From Litoditis marina (lineage: Eukaryota > Nematoda > Chromadorea > Rhabditida > Rhabditidae), in assembly GCA_964036275.1 (NCBI GenBank), contig OZ038437.1, forward strand, positions 17,697,859 to 17,761,858: 64,000 nt of DNA, read 5' to 3'. Positions 11,434 through 37,760 of this stretch are shown piece after piece. Position numbers and translations under genes: made by a program. The notes below the pieces were generated by a model. It did not search any database, was not told where the DNA came from, and worked only from the letters and a program-made list of their open reading frames with translations. Every line of letters begins with the position of its first letter. Positions within the stretch are counted from its first letter, which is position 1.

Positions 11434-12397
11434 AAAAAACCAAAATTTAAATAACAAGAATATTTGTCAGCAATGCGTGAAAACATACCATGAATACACA
11501 CTAAAAAAATTAAGTGAGAAAAAGCGACAAATCGCAACAAGGGTTCAAAATTATATCTAAAAAAAACTAAATTGATTTTTCGAAAACATCAAACATATAA
11601 ATTTTTCTATAAAATCTACACACTTCAATATCTTCGTTATAATAATGTAACCGTCACTCATTCTTCCGTATTATCATGTACAATAACTTATTATAGAACA
11701 AAAATTTGGTAGAAAATAGCAAGAAACCGTGTCAAAAAATTTAGGAATAGCATCAAAAATTGAATTGAATGTTCTAAGATACAGTACCTTGTTTTCGACT
11801 GGGCAGCAGGGCAAACTGCGCATCGGCTTTGTTGCTTGATTAACTGCTGCGTATCAAGGGCTAGACGGCAGAGAAAGACAGACACGCAGAGGAGCTAGCC
11901 GCGCCAAAAATAAAAACAAAAATTCTCATACATCACTTTTGAGTTTTTGTTACAATTGATTGATTTATACACAATGTTAACACGTCTTTCGTTACATTCT
12001 GTTACTTTTAGGAACTACAGCTCCTTTATTTCTTCAAAACTCCAAATAATACCGTCTTGAAGCGGTTTTTGATGTTGTTGTTCTGCTTTCATGTCTCATA
12101 ACTATCATTACGCCTTTATGGGTTCGCTTCTATTTCTCTCATCATGATTATAAAAGATCCAAGAACTATTTGATCATTTTAAGCCCATCCTCTTGTTTTT
12201 GTTTATTTAAGTTCTTGAAAATTTTATAAAACAAATTGTTTGCTCTCTGTTAATTTTTCCTCATAACTGTGTTGTTCGCTTTCTCTGTCACTCTTATATA
12301 ATTTTTTCAGAACTAGAGTCAATTTTGATTTTCAAACCGTGGGCCGAGAAGGAAGACCAGGCATCGAATACTTCTAAAAGTGTTCTCTACCTTCATC
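11434..12397. promoter_or_regulatory. Shared divergent promoter region of rps-19 and hsr-9
   Basis: Just under 1 kb separates the two start codons, so the core promoters of both genes must lie here unless they extend into transcribed sequence. A small GC-richer island at about 11870-11905 (CAGAGGAGCTAGCCGCGCC) stands out of AT-rich DNA. A TTTTTTCAG acceptor at about 12309 is a candidate trans-splice site for hsr-9. No other element is recognised. Confidence 0.4.
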
Positions 12398-27016
<14,619 letters not shown>

Positions 27017-27503
27017 TTCCACGTCGTCACCCGAGTCTCCCCATTTGTTCCACGTCTGTTTCCACGTTTTATTGACTCGTACGGTTGAGAAGAAGTAGTT
27101 GAAGCGAGTATTGGGTGTTTGTAAACCGCTCTTTACTCTCTCTATTCGATTTCACTTTAATCCGAGTTTGGATGCAATTTGCTCCAACTAACGTTTTACT
27201 CGCCTCTGAAATACTCGCCCTACTTCAACGTTAGTTTCCGGTTGTCACGCGAAATTCTGCGTTTTTCGCATTGGTGACCGTATTATTTGTCTCTTTTGTT
27301 TATTATTTGATCTACTTTCCCCTCTATTAGTGAGCTCTGGGTCCTATTTTTATCAGAGTATTCTCTGCTACTCCCCATCTCTTCTATTACGTGATCTTTT
27401 TCTTTATTATTGATCTTTTGACCCTGTGTAGATAGAAAACGCTGTGGCGGTCGGTGTAAAACAGATCTCCTATTCTGGTTATTGTATTATGTTTTATTAA
27501 ATA

Positions 27504-27510
27504 CAATAAA
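27504..27510 (+). terminator. hsr-9 polyadenylation signal
   Basis: An AATAAA in TACAATAAACATTG, about 490 bases after the hsr-9 stop codon. The T-rich 3' UTR-like sequence in between contains no competing canonical signal. Confidence 0.6.
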
Positions 27511-27772
27511 CATTGTATAAAGCTGTTGTACTAATGGTCATTTTTTTGTGAAAAAATAACTGAAAATATATAACGGTTTTTGTTATTCACTGAATTTTAA
27601 AACTTTCTATCTGATATTTGTTTATGAATGGGAAGCGAGAGGAAATTAAAATCATTCTGTGTTGGCCTTAACAAATTAGCGTTAGGAACTAGACTTCAGG
27701 TAAATGTTTTAGAGAGATGATTGGCTTTTCGCCGTTTCTATTCCATGTTTTACTGATCGTTGATGGACCAAT

Positions 27773-27889
27773 TCTATGAGTAACCTTTTAGGTAACCGAA
27801 CCTTTAGATAACCGGGAAATGAACTTAACTTACCCAGGTAACCGGAAAAAAAGGGTTACCGAAAAACCCGGTTAGATATAGAATTCACC
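27773..27889. mobile_element. GGTTACC-rich element (family G), copy 1
   Basis: Bounded by GGACCAATTCTAT on the left and ATATAGAATTCACC on the right, roughly inverted. The interior is crowded with GGTAACC/GGTTACC heptamers. Relatives are at about 36456-36581, 37112-37385 and 40304-40534. Looser GGTTACC clusters lie at 29780-29850 and 41035-41160. Confidence 0.6.
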
Positions 27890-27900
27890 GCGTAAATAAC

Positions 27901-28037
27901 CTCTCCTCTCTCTCTCTCTCTCTCTTTCTCTTTCTCTTTCTCTCTCTCTTTCTCTACCCCTCTCTCTCTCTCTCTTTCTCTCTCTCTCCCCTCTCTCTCA
28001 CTCACTCTCACTCTCTCTCACTCTCTCTCTCTCTCTC
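27901..28037 (+). repeat. (CT)n microsatellite, imperfect
   Basis: About 135 bp of CTCTCT with interspersed TTTCTC, CCCC and CACTCA variants. Similar tracts are at 36596-36680, 47534-47579, 54020-54067 and 62605-62660. Confidence 0.95.
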
Positions 28038-28439
28038 CTATACGATGTAGGTTACTCGTGTGATTGTAGTTTGAACCCATTGCACTTTGGTCACCTGTAA
28101 ATTGTATACTAGAAGTAATTTGAATAGTCACGTAAATATTAATGAGTTATCGTGCACCTTGGCTTGTCATTGCACGTTTCTCAGTTCTGCTGTGTTTAAC
28201 ATTTTTCACGTGACTGTGCAGTTGACTATCAGTATATGACTTTTCGAACCGAGCCCGGGAGAAAAGTCTCCAATTTACCGCTGTACGATGGCTTGCATTG
28301 GTAATGTTCAAAGTTGCTAAAAGCAACCAAAAACCCTGAAGCTGTTTACATGAAAATAGTTCATCCCGACCACATCAACACCTTCAGTTAATTACGGCTC
28401 GTAAATGAACATCTAAAAGTCGTCTATAGTGAATGCCGA

Positions 28440-28500
28440 ATTTATAAATGTCTGTCTCTAGCCGGAATCGAACCTACGAGCAAAAGTTTAGTGACGACGA
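28440..28500 (-). repeat. Partial tRNA-derived SINE tail
   Basis: On the minus strand it reads TTTTGCTCGTAGGTTCGATT followed by CCGGCTAGAGACAGACATTTAT. This matches the B box and 3' end of the SINE copies at 37577 and 39541. The 5' part is not recognisable. Confidence 0.6.
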
Positions 28501-29422
28501 CCATAAGAGATGTTTTGATAAGAAAAGTGGCCTCAACGTTCCCGAATCCATTCCAAAGGAGCCTAAGATAGAAAGGAAAAACAGACGATTTCGAATGGAA
28601 GTACCAGAAAGAGGACAGAATGGAAAGCTAGTTTTGGTATCCGGAGTACCTAAAGATAGCATCGCGCGCCCCAAACAGACATGTGAACCGTATCCAAATT
28701 AGGTTCGTTAGTTTGAGTAAGAAAAGGTATATATCAGTTTCTCTTAAGCAGCTCTTCCATATAAACTTTCCTTTCTGTCCCCCTTTAACCTGACTTGTGA
28801 TTTGAGGTTGTAATTGTAGTTTTTTCCACACAGTTCTAAGAATTCGTGCAGCCCTAACTAGAAACAGAGGCTAACCAGACTAAACCATCGTGTCTATCTT
28901 TTTTCTGGCAATCAGATTGATAGTTCTTATTTATTTATTCACGTCGCTTCGTTACGAGGCGGTGTTCATCATACATGTCACAGATCTTCGCAGCAGCAGT
29001 TTCTTGTAAGGTCTTGGTCCCTTTCCTTCATAGAAGACTTCATGGTGGACTATCGAATGCTCTGTTGGCATTGATCCAGTGACATGCGAGAAACTTCTGG
29101 GAGGAGGGGAAGAGAACTGCTTGTGAACATATATTCCTGTTGGGATTACGGATGTTGGGACCAATACTATTTAGTTAAATGATAACTAAATAGTATTGAA
29201 TGATTATTTGCAAGTATTGTGGGGTTTTTTATAGTTGTGTGTCTGTTCGGGCTGATAACCCGCGTACGTGGTACTAATACCCTTGTGCGAAAATATTTGC
29301 TTAAAACGATAGGTAGAGAGTTAGAGATTAGAAAACACCATGAGATTGTGTGTAAACATGATGTAATCTGAATAAGGAATAGAACAGAATATTTGTTGAA
29401 CCGATCAGTCAATACCTATACG

Positions 29423-29713
29423 ACCTGGCCATTCAAAAAATGTTCGTTTTCTGTTCCGGAACTAGAACAGAGTGTAAATTCGCAATAGAATGTTAGTCAA
29501 TGGCAGAGTCACGTGAAACATGTTAAACACAGCAGAAATCAGGAACGTGCAACGACAAAGTGCACGGTTTCTCATTAGCATGCTAACAGCACGTGCATAT
29601 TCAACTGACTTCTGGTATACAAAAGCTATAAAGCTTTGTATTGTGTCACACTTACACTTTCGTCTAGAACAGTACAATAATGCTATATGTGCAACTTTTT
29701 TGAATGGCCAGGT
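29423..29713. mobile_element. 291-bp element with 18-bp perfect terminal inverted repeats
   Basis: The left end is ACCTGGCCATTCAAAAAA and the right end is its exact reverse complement. Flanking CTATA-like bases on both sides could be a target duplication. Its interior includes a CACAGCAGAA repeat copy, so one element is nested in or derived from the other. There is no coding capacity. Confidence 0.8.
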
Positions 29714-30214
29714 CCTATATACCTAAATTCAAGCCATTTTAAAGTTGCACTTTTACACTCCAGCGTTAATTTTTACAAGTAACCGGCTTTCGGCAACAGC
29801 TCAAAACACGTCTAGGTTACCGAAAAATAAATATCAACCCGGTTGAAAACTTGATCAGAGAGTAAAAACAGGAACATTTTATTAAAGTTAGTCTGAAATG
29901 AAGTACGGCTCGCGTAAAAGTTTCATTCAGTTATATCATTACTTTTCGCCATATGGCTTAGAGAAAGATAGATTTAGACAAACGGGAATCGCGCGCAGCG
30001 CGAAGCGCTGTGCGAGATTTGTCTTTGGTCCGGCTAATGCGCGCCTCCGTTTTTTTAGTTTTCTCATAAAAAGGCTAAAATTCGCAAAACAAAACTTTTA
30101 CAAATTTGGGAAGTTTCTACAGCATATTTATGAATTGTGTTTCAAATTTGAACAAAATCGGTTGAGTTTGAGCCAAGTTATGATGTTTTCGCTTCATCAA
30201 GAGCGCCAACTTCC

Positions 30215-30243
30215 GTCGTGTGTGTGTGTGTGTGTGTGTGTGT
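30215..30243 (+). repeat. (TG)n microsatellite
   Basis: About 14 TG units, just after a GCGCGC-rich stretch (about 29990-30050). Confidence 0.95.
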
Positions 30244-30539
30244 AGTTGTGCTGTAATGCTAACTCTGCCAGAACTAACCAGATTTGGCTTAAATTTGTAG
30301 TAATAATAGAACTGGTGTAAAAACGGAATGAGCGCAAATTTTTTTTTGAAAAAAAAATATTTTTCCTCAAGTTACGACCTTTCGAAATAAATGTCTCTGC
30401 GTCTCTCCATTTTGTGCACTCTCTCGCTCTCTCTGTCAGGTCGATTATGCAAACTGTCTTGTAACTTAGGGTAAAACTGACCGATTTCGATGAAATTTTG
30501 AATATGATACCATCGTGACTTTAATATAAGTAAAAAGTG

Positions 30540-31260
30540 ATCTATCGGTGACGTCAGTCAGGATTCTGGAGACCCGATGACGTCATCTTTGAAAAGTGCA
30601 AAGTTGACGTCAAATATTTCTCCAAATTATGACAACAGTTGGCAAGTGGGTTATTAACGATGGAGCTCCATCGAAATGTGTCGTATTCTGGGATTCTGAA
30701 AGCCAGATGACGTCATATTCAAAAGTTCAAATTTGACGTCAAATATGTTCTCAAATGATAATAATAGTTGACAAGTGGGGTATTAACGGTAAAACTTCAT
30801 CTAAACATGACGTATTCTGGGATTCTGGAAGCCGGATGACGTCATTTTTGAAAAGTGCAAAGTTGACGTCACATATATTTTCAAAAGATGGTAATATCTT
30901 AGAAAGGGTCAATTAACGGTGGAACTCAATCTAAGAGTGACGTATTCTGGAATTCTGGAGACCAGATGACGTCGATTTTGAAAAGTGCAAAGTTGACGTC
31001 ACATATTTCAAATGTGAAAATATCTCAAAAATGGTATATTAACGATGAAACCTTATCTAAATATGACTTATTCTGGAATTCAGGAGGCCAGATCTCAGAT
31101 GACGTCAACTTTTAAAAACAATTGACGGGAAATATGTTTTCGAATGCTGAAAGTTTCTTAAAAATGGTCCATTCACGATGAAACTTCATTCGAACATGAC
31201 GTATTTTAGTATTCTGAAGAGCAGATAAAGTAAGTCTTTAGAACTGCAATGTTGGCGTCG
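30540..31260 (+). repeat. Degenerate ~130-bp satellite with GACGTCA motifs
   Basis: About six diverged tandem units. The GATGACGTCAT landmark recurs at 30576, 30706, 30835, 30965 and 31098, with a decayed unit near 31223, a spacing of 125-133 bp. Each unit also carries GTATTCTGGGATTCTGGA, a second TTGACGTCA and TATTAACGRTGRAA. Confidence 0.88.
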
Positions 31261-31378
31261 TTTTTTTCGAATGGTGGTAATACTTGACAAGTGGTTCATT
31301 AAGAAAACAATTTTATCTGCACCGTACAGATCAAACCACCTCTCTACATACCTACGGCATGTATACAAAAACAGAAAA

Positions 31379-31845
31379 ATTCATGAAAAAGTGGGGGCCC
31401 AACGACTGTGAGATTTGTCTTCTGCTGTGCGCCCCTTAGACAGCTACTCTCAAATGGAGCAGCTACTGCTACAAAAACCGAAAAATACTAATATACTCAA
31501 GTATAACTGTTCATTACAAACATACAAAAGTCGTAAAATATTTTTTCAAACCTGTAAACTAGAATCTACAAATCACAGATGTTAACTCAACGTAGTCAAT
31601 TATAGAGTTTTTAATGTTATTCAACAGTTGTTCTCTCTTTCGCAGCTGTGACTTGTAGATTCTAGTTTACAGGTTTGAAAAAATATTTTACGACTTTTGT
31701 ATGTTTGTAATGAACAGTTATACTTGAGTATATTAGTATTTTTCGGTTTTTGTAGCAGTAGCTGCTCCATTTGAGAGTAGCTGTCTAAGGGGCGCACAGC
31801 AGAAGACAAATCTCACAGTCGTTGGGCCCCCACTTTTTCATGAAT
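31379..31845. mobile_element. Long foldback: 200-bp inverted arms, 67-bp spacer
   Basis: The left arm (31379-31578) and right arm (31646-31845) are reverse complements with a single mismatch that I can find (ACAAATCAC against ACAAGTCAC). The outer end reads ATTCATGAAAAAGTGGGGGC. No frame is believable. It lies directly after the satellite array. Confidence 0.95.
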
Positions 31846-32374
31846 AATCACTAACTCTTGACTAGTTTGAAGGTGATTTTCGTTCAATTTTGAATGGCAC
31901 CTTCCTTTTTAGGGTAGTCTTACTTGTCCGAATTCATATTTCAAATGAAAAACATGCGTATTCCGCAGGTTTTTTAAGCATAGTCACTTCTTGATGTTAC
32001 TTTTCCGTTTATTTACTATATATAGATCTGAGGTGTTGTAGTGTTTCACTACCCCTACCCTTGTTTTTAGCACTTACATGATATCGATATTATTAGAAAT
32101 TTACGCATTTCATTCAAATTCCTAATTTCAATAGGTGTTCGAAAATCATTTCGACTAACGTGAGGTTTGTTTCAAATTAGAGTAGAATCAATAAGAATAG
32201 AATCATATTTGTTCAGTTCTCCTCTGTTCTATTGATGTGCATGTTCGAATATGTACTGTAGCGCAGTATGATTGTAGCACTAGCCCTATAGGGCAACCAA
32301 AATACTGATAAGAATATCTTCATTTCATCATTATGTTTTCGAACTGAGCGGCGGGTATCCTAATTTTTCTATTA

Positions 32375-32497
32375 AAGAACGACGATTGTGTGGACCAATC
32401 CCGTGTCAACGGTCCTTTACACTGCAATTGAAAAATGCATTGCAGTTTAAAGGACTGAGCCTTTGCGATTGGACCACATAATCGTCCTTCTTTAACA
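32375..32497. mobile_element. Palindromic MITE, family A, copy 2
   Basis: GACGATTGTGTGGACCAATC on the left and GATTGGACCACATAATCGTC on the right frame an inner pair of TGCAATT/GCATTGCAGTTTAAAGGA segments. It is flanked by CTATTAAAGAA and TTCTTTAACAG. Confidence 0.8.
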
Positions 32498-32754
32498 GCA
32501 AATAAAATTTCATAGTTGAAACGTGAAACGTGTGAAACATATTTCAATTTGACAACGCTTAATGTTCATAACTACTTCTAAATTTTTCCACATGTTTTCC
32601 GGACTAGTCCGTCTATATACATCATGCTTTTCACGCTTATAGGAAGTTACTATTTTGACCGAATATATTTTCGTAATGCACATTTCGAGCTCTTCGCTTC
32701 TCCTCCACTCTCTGTTTTTCTCCACTCTGTCGCTCATTTATCTTCGCTCTTTCA

Positions 32755-32857
<103 letters not shown>

Positions 32858-32917
32858 TCATCGATTCAGCCAATCGGTGTGCAGACCTTGAACAACTGAT
32901 TACAGTGTCATTTCACA

Positions 32918-35900
32918 ATGAGTGCTCAAGAAGTTAACGTTGAATGGACTTTCCGTGAGCGTCTCAGAATATTCAAACTTGAGGTGGGTAGAATGTTTAA
33001 ACCCTTTTTTCTAGCTGTTTCAGAAATGAAATTATGCCGTTTCGTCAGTGTAAAAACACATATACAGTACCAAACCTACCCATTTCCAACGCCTCGTCAT
33101 ACAGAGGCTTAGAAATGTTAGAAAACCGTGTTTCATACGAGCGAGACAAAGTCTTTCGCTTAGTTTTAAGTTCGGTCGGCCGTTTTATGGTTACATACTA
33201 TGGCTATTCAGTAACGCACATGCTATATGTAGTTGTCACTTAGTGAAAGGCGCGGGTATATTGTGCATCTCACTTTGTGCTGTGTAAGATGTATACGGTT
33301 CGTCAACAACCCAGCTATAAGCCCCGTTGGTATAGTGGTTTAGCTTTTGGGCTCGCTTCAAGTCTGACATGAGAATTTGGCCCGCACTATAGTTTGCGAC
33401 TCACCCACTGAAAATTTGGCAGCGTGCTAATGAAATTCCATTCATATTTCACCACTGTAGAGTCGTTCAAAACACACAAAAACTGTGTTGTTGACTGACG
33501 GGGAGGCGCTCATACTTTGAATTCACAGGTTGAAAGGCAGAGACGCGTAAGTGTGCAAACAAATTGTAAAAGTGGCCTTTTTGTTCTATAATGAACTGTA
33601 ATTTTCCTATCCATGTTTCGCATTGTCAGCATTACACAGCTACTTTTACAATTGTTTCAATAAATCGAAAAAAAAGAATAGATCCAAATTTCAATTTGCG
33701 ATCACAAGCAGTTATTCTAAACTGGAACTGCTTTGTGTAGGAGCTAAGAGTCCACGTGAGAGTGAAATATACTATTTACATGGTTTTGCAGTATAAGAAC
33801 TTCCCAACTCTGTACAAGAAGTTCCGAAAGTATATAGAGGAGGTACCGGGCGCAGCGGAGCTGAAAATCTGCTGGAAAGGTATGGTTTATTTCATACACT
33901 CGCACTCTGTTGACTCTCACTGAGCTTTATTTGGAAATTTCCATGCTGCATTTATACTTTGAGCTCGCTATTTGGAAGGCCGAGGCGCTAACATGCACAC
34001 GATAACTATCGATTGAATACCCTGGTTCGGAAAACAATAAGTTTCGTTGAAACGTTTTCGTTTCTGCCTTCCAACTAGTGGGCTGGAAGTGGTATAGTTT
34101 CAGTCGTTCCCAGTGAGATCTTGGCAACTGGCCAACCACAATTCCCTGGCCGATTATCATCATGTTGAATTTTTCAAAAACACTAAAAGTTTTAGCGAGT
34201 GACTGTTGACCTCTGTTACAGCATGTGGTTGGAAACTTTTTCCATGGAGCCTGTGTTTTGATATTTCATTGGCCCGCCGCCAAAGTCTCAGTGGGCGTGT
34301 CGAAAACTACAACGCAACCTGATCAGTGTCTCGACATTAGGCTGTTTGTGTTTAGCTGTGTATGGAATTCAGTGGCGAGTCGCCGGCGACACCCCCTAAG
34401 TATCGCCGGCGGGTCGCCGCTAAATTCCAAAGAAGAAGTGTGTTCTGTGGACGTAGCACAAAAATGCAGCCAAATGAAATTACGAACATGAGGCAACACG
34501 TTCAGACTCGAAAACTCTTAAAACGAACAGTGAGCTAAAATCTATCTCGGTTGGGGGTTCGAATCTCTAGGCCGTACTGAGAAAAAATTGCTCCAGGTTG
34601 TGGAAATCGCTGTAATATAATGTTCTGTTCAGACGCCTCGAAAAGAAAGATCGATATAGAGAATGAATACGATCTTCGAACGGCCGTGGAGGCGCAGGAG
34701 GATAAAGCCCTTCTGAAAGTCTTCACCCAGGTAAAATTCCGTTTTCTTATCGGTTTCTATTGATAAGCTCTTTCATATAAAAAAATGCATCCTATTCCCT
34801 CATAACTTGCACGAGATTTTCCTATACATTTTTGCCGAGTGTTCTATTTAATACTGTAATGATAATGTTAGAAAGTTACTTAGTCTGAGTTTATAGTTTG
34901 ATCCTCATCGTTTTTATGGTAATTCTCGAGTTCTGATACGTATGCAGACCAAAATACAACCATGATAGGGCCAGCATTTGGAGTAACGGGTTGGTTGAAA
35001 CTCAACCTCCAACAAACGGCATTTTTACAGGAAAAGGAGAAAGCGCAGCCTGGTCAAGCAGCTGGTACAGGCGGTTCGAAAGCCGCCAAAACAACAACGG
35101 CTCCCGAGGTGAGGAAGTTTGTTGTAAAGAATTGGGGTAGAATATTGACATTGCATGTTTATAAGTTCAAGGTCATCGTTATTTGTTCGATCAACCTGAT
35201 ACTATCCTCTCTTCATTACCCGTGTGTATGCTCAGGGGCATGAACTTCGTGACAGCCATCAATACAAACTGGCTCCGATTAGTTGGAAAAATACGGTTTT
35301 GTTAAAACTCAAAACGGGTCAGTAATTAAACTTATCTAAATGCGCTGTCATAAGACGAATTGCTCAATGCCTCTTCCAGAACCAGTGTTTCTGTACTGCA
35401 TAACTATACTGGTCTGATTTTGGGCATGATTCCACCGGTTCTTAAAAATCTACCAGGTTTTGGTAACCCATTTTAATCGGTGTTACGGTTAAATCCGGAT
35501 ATTCCGGATATTCATATAAATCACCACAGTTGTATCACATTCAAAGAAAGTTTCAGGACCAGCAAAATCCGAAGCAGACAATTCGCGCGGCTATCGCTGG
35601 GGATAAATGGCCCAATGCTAAACAAATAAAAGATTGGGAGAAAAAATTCGCGTTGCCGAAATGGAAGGTCAGTTTTAGTTTGAATTGAGGATAGTAGAAT
35701 AATTGTTGCATTACAAGTGAGCTCAAACGTTGAATACGGAACAAAGTTTGCGATTCCCGAGCAAACTGTATGCCAAATTGTGGTTCGTATTCATATTAAA
35801 CCACTATACAATGACCGGATCATGCTTTGCCCGTCGGAATGTTTCTGCATACGGTACCTCGTCTCTGCGTATCTCTGACCTATTCACTCTCTCATGCAAT

Positions 35901-36185
35901 GACAAATAACTCGCGCTGCGCTGTGATAATTCTGGAATATTTTGTTGCTGAATTTTAGACTCTTATACGAGGAAAGAAAGGACTGAAACAAACAAATAAT
36001 AGTTACATAACATCTTCTCACTAACGCCTTGCGCTCCTATAAACAGAGTGAAACTATGTAAAAGCCACATTCTTCTGCAGACGAATCTGAAGTTTCGAGG
36101 TTCGAAAAAATAGTTGGGTTGACAAACTTTTCATTTTCAGATAGTTCGCTTGATGTCGGATATAATGAAAGAAGAAAGCAATTGA
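32918..36185 (+). CDS. Small PB1-domain protein, 6 exons
   Basis: PB1 domains pair basic and acidic faces to build signalling or autophagy scaffolds (p62/sequestosome, aPKC, MEKK). Exons: 32918-32983, 33792-33879, 34633-34730, 35031-35108, 35557-35667 and 36141-36185. All phases agree, giving 161 residues. Residues 7-84 fit PB1: VEWTFRERLRIFKLE is a first beta hairpin with basic residues, then a helix (FPTLYKKFRKYIEE). W50-KD and D59-IENEYDLRTAV form an acidic OPCA-like segment, and ALLKVFTQ the last strand. A Gln/Ala/Thr-rich linker and a charged tail (WEKKFALPKWK, ending IMKEESN) follow. It could be a worm sequestosome-type relative, but I see no zinc finger or UBA domain. The ATG lies after a long (CT)n tract. 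Function is inferred from the fold only. Confidence 0.72.
33241..33440 (+). repeat. tRNA-derived SINE, diverged copy in PB1 gene intron 1
   Basis: The leader (GAAAGGCGCGGGTATATTG, ATCTCACTTTGTGCTGTGTA) matches the copies at 37577 and 39541. It is followed by a tRNA-like GCCCCGTTGGTATAGTGG with TTTAGC. The B box is eroded. Confidence 0.6.
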
Positions 36186-36310
36186 ATCTTCTCAACAACT
36201 TCTGTCACAACCAATTAAATATTTTCACAACAAACGACTACCCTGTGTCCTTGTTTCACGCACACAAACAACAAAATCATCTCAATCTCAGCAGCAAAAT
36301 CGTTTCATCT

Positions 36311-36600
36311 TTGTTTATGAATGGGAAGCGAGAGGAAATTGAAATCATTCTGTGTTGGCCTTGACAAATTAGCGTTAGGAACTGGACTTCAGGTAAATGT
36401 TTTAGAGAAATGATTGGCTTTTCGCCGTTTCTATTCCATGTTTTACTGATCGTTGATGGACCAATTCTATATAAGTAACCTTTTAGGTAACCCAACCTTT
36501 AGATAACCGGGAAATGAACTTAACTTACCCAGGTAACCGGAAAAGGATTACCGAACAACCCGGTTAAGTATAGAATTCACCGCGTAAATAACCTCTCTCG

Positions 36601-36665
<65 letters not shown>

Positions 36666-37572
36666 CCCTGTCTCTCTCTATTTCCCTCCGAAACTTCCCC
36701 AACCGTGTCGAAATTATTCGCTGTTTACCCGACGAAAAACCCGGATTTTGTCTGTTGTTTAGCGTTTAATCCCTCCCAGTCAATCCAGGATTTGCATACA
36801 AATTTCAACCGCTCAACACAGTTTTGCACCCGCCGATGTCAAGTTGGCCGCGTTTCTTTTGTTTTATATAATTTTAATTTTAATTTATATTTAAATACAC
36901 TAAAACGTTACCCTATAGAACGGACGTTAACGTTAAGAGAATCGTCAGACATTTTGAAAAACTAAATTGTTCGATTTCAAATGGGTTTAATTTTTGAGTA
37001 TCAGTGAAAGGAGACCGTTTCATTTCATATTCATAGATTGAATGAGACATTGAACGAATGGAATAAAAACAACCTTTCACCAAGAACGTTTTTAAACATT
37101 CACCTTTTCACGGCCAATTCCACAACTAACCGGGTTTCTAGGTAACCTAACCCTTTTTTGGTAACCTATTTTTGAGGTTACTCGAATAAGTAACCTCTAA
37201 GTAACCGCAAGCCAAAACGGGTTACCGTTCAAATTAACGGTAAAAACCACATTTTGCATTTGAAAAACAGGTAACCGGTTTCTCATTTTAGGTTACCAAC
37301 CGGTTACCTACTGAGGTAACCTAAAAAAATTGGTTACCAAAAAGGGTTAGGTTACCTAGAAACCCGGTTGAATATAGAATTCACCCCCTTTTCTGTATCC
37401 TTTTTTCGAGAGCAGCCCTATACGATGTGGGCTGATGTATTTGTAGTTTGAACTCATTGCACTTTGGTTCAAATCTGTGAATTCTATCCTAGTAGTAAAT
37501 TGGATCGTCACGTGAATTCAGCGTTCTAATGAGGCATCGTGCACTTTTTCACGTTTCTGAGTTCTGCTGTGT
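36311..37572 (+). repeat. Duplicated block F, copy 2 (interrupted)
   Basis: The first 290 bp are about 96% identical to 27617-27905. After the (CT)n tract, about 720 bp of unrelated DNA (about 36690-37410, including a GGTTACC element) intervene. The match then resumes at TATACGATGTGGG and runs into the reversed CACAGCAGAA repeat. Confidence 0.8.
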
Positions 37573-37576
37573 TTAT

Positions 37577-37760
37577 AGTCGTCGCCAACGGAAAGGCGAG
37601 AGGGTACTGTATATCTCACTTTGCACTGTGTACGCACACATGTCTCCGACTCCAAAGCTTGCTCGTTGTGTGCTGTAATAGCGCAGTGGTTAGCGCCCTG
37701 CTACGATTATTTTGCTCACAGGTTCGATTCCGGCGAGAGACAGAAATTTATAGATTTGAC
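37577..37760 (+). repeat. tRNA-derived SINE, full copy 1
   Basis: Leader GTCGTCGCCAACGGAAAGGC, then ATCTCACTTTGCACTGTGTA, then a tRNA-like body. The body has a pol III A box (TAGCGCAGTGGTTAGCGC) near 37680 and a B box (GGTTCGATTCC) near 37722, about 25 bases apart. The tail is GGCGAGAGACAGAAATTTAT. No cloverleaf acceptor stem can be drawn, so it is a SINE and not a tRNA. Confidence 0.82.

Larger units (their letters stand above)
27617..28215 (+). repeat. Duplicated block F, copy 1 (intact)
   Basis: From ATGAATGGGAAGCGAGAGGA to AGAATTCACCGCGTAAATAA this is about 96% identical to 36313-36600. It then continues through a (CT)n tract, a TATACGATGTRGG...TTGTAGTTTGAA stretch and a reversed CACAGCAGAA repeat. 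The same order is found at 36600-37572, where it is interrupted. Confidence 0.85.

Noticed and set aside
28448..28702. An 84-residue basic protein.
   Set aside because: Its start overlaps a SINE tail in antisense and its end overlaps a dispersed repeat; no splice support.
37680..37735. A tRNA gene.
   Set aside because: A and B boxes are present, but no acceptor stem or anticodon arm can be drawn and the sequence recurs with a shared non-tRNA leader, so it is a SINE.
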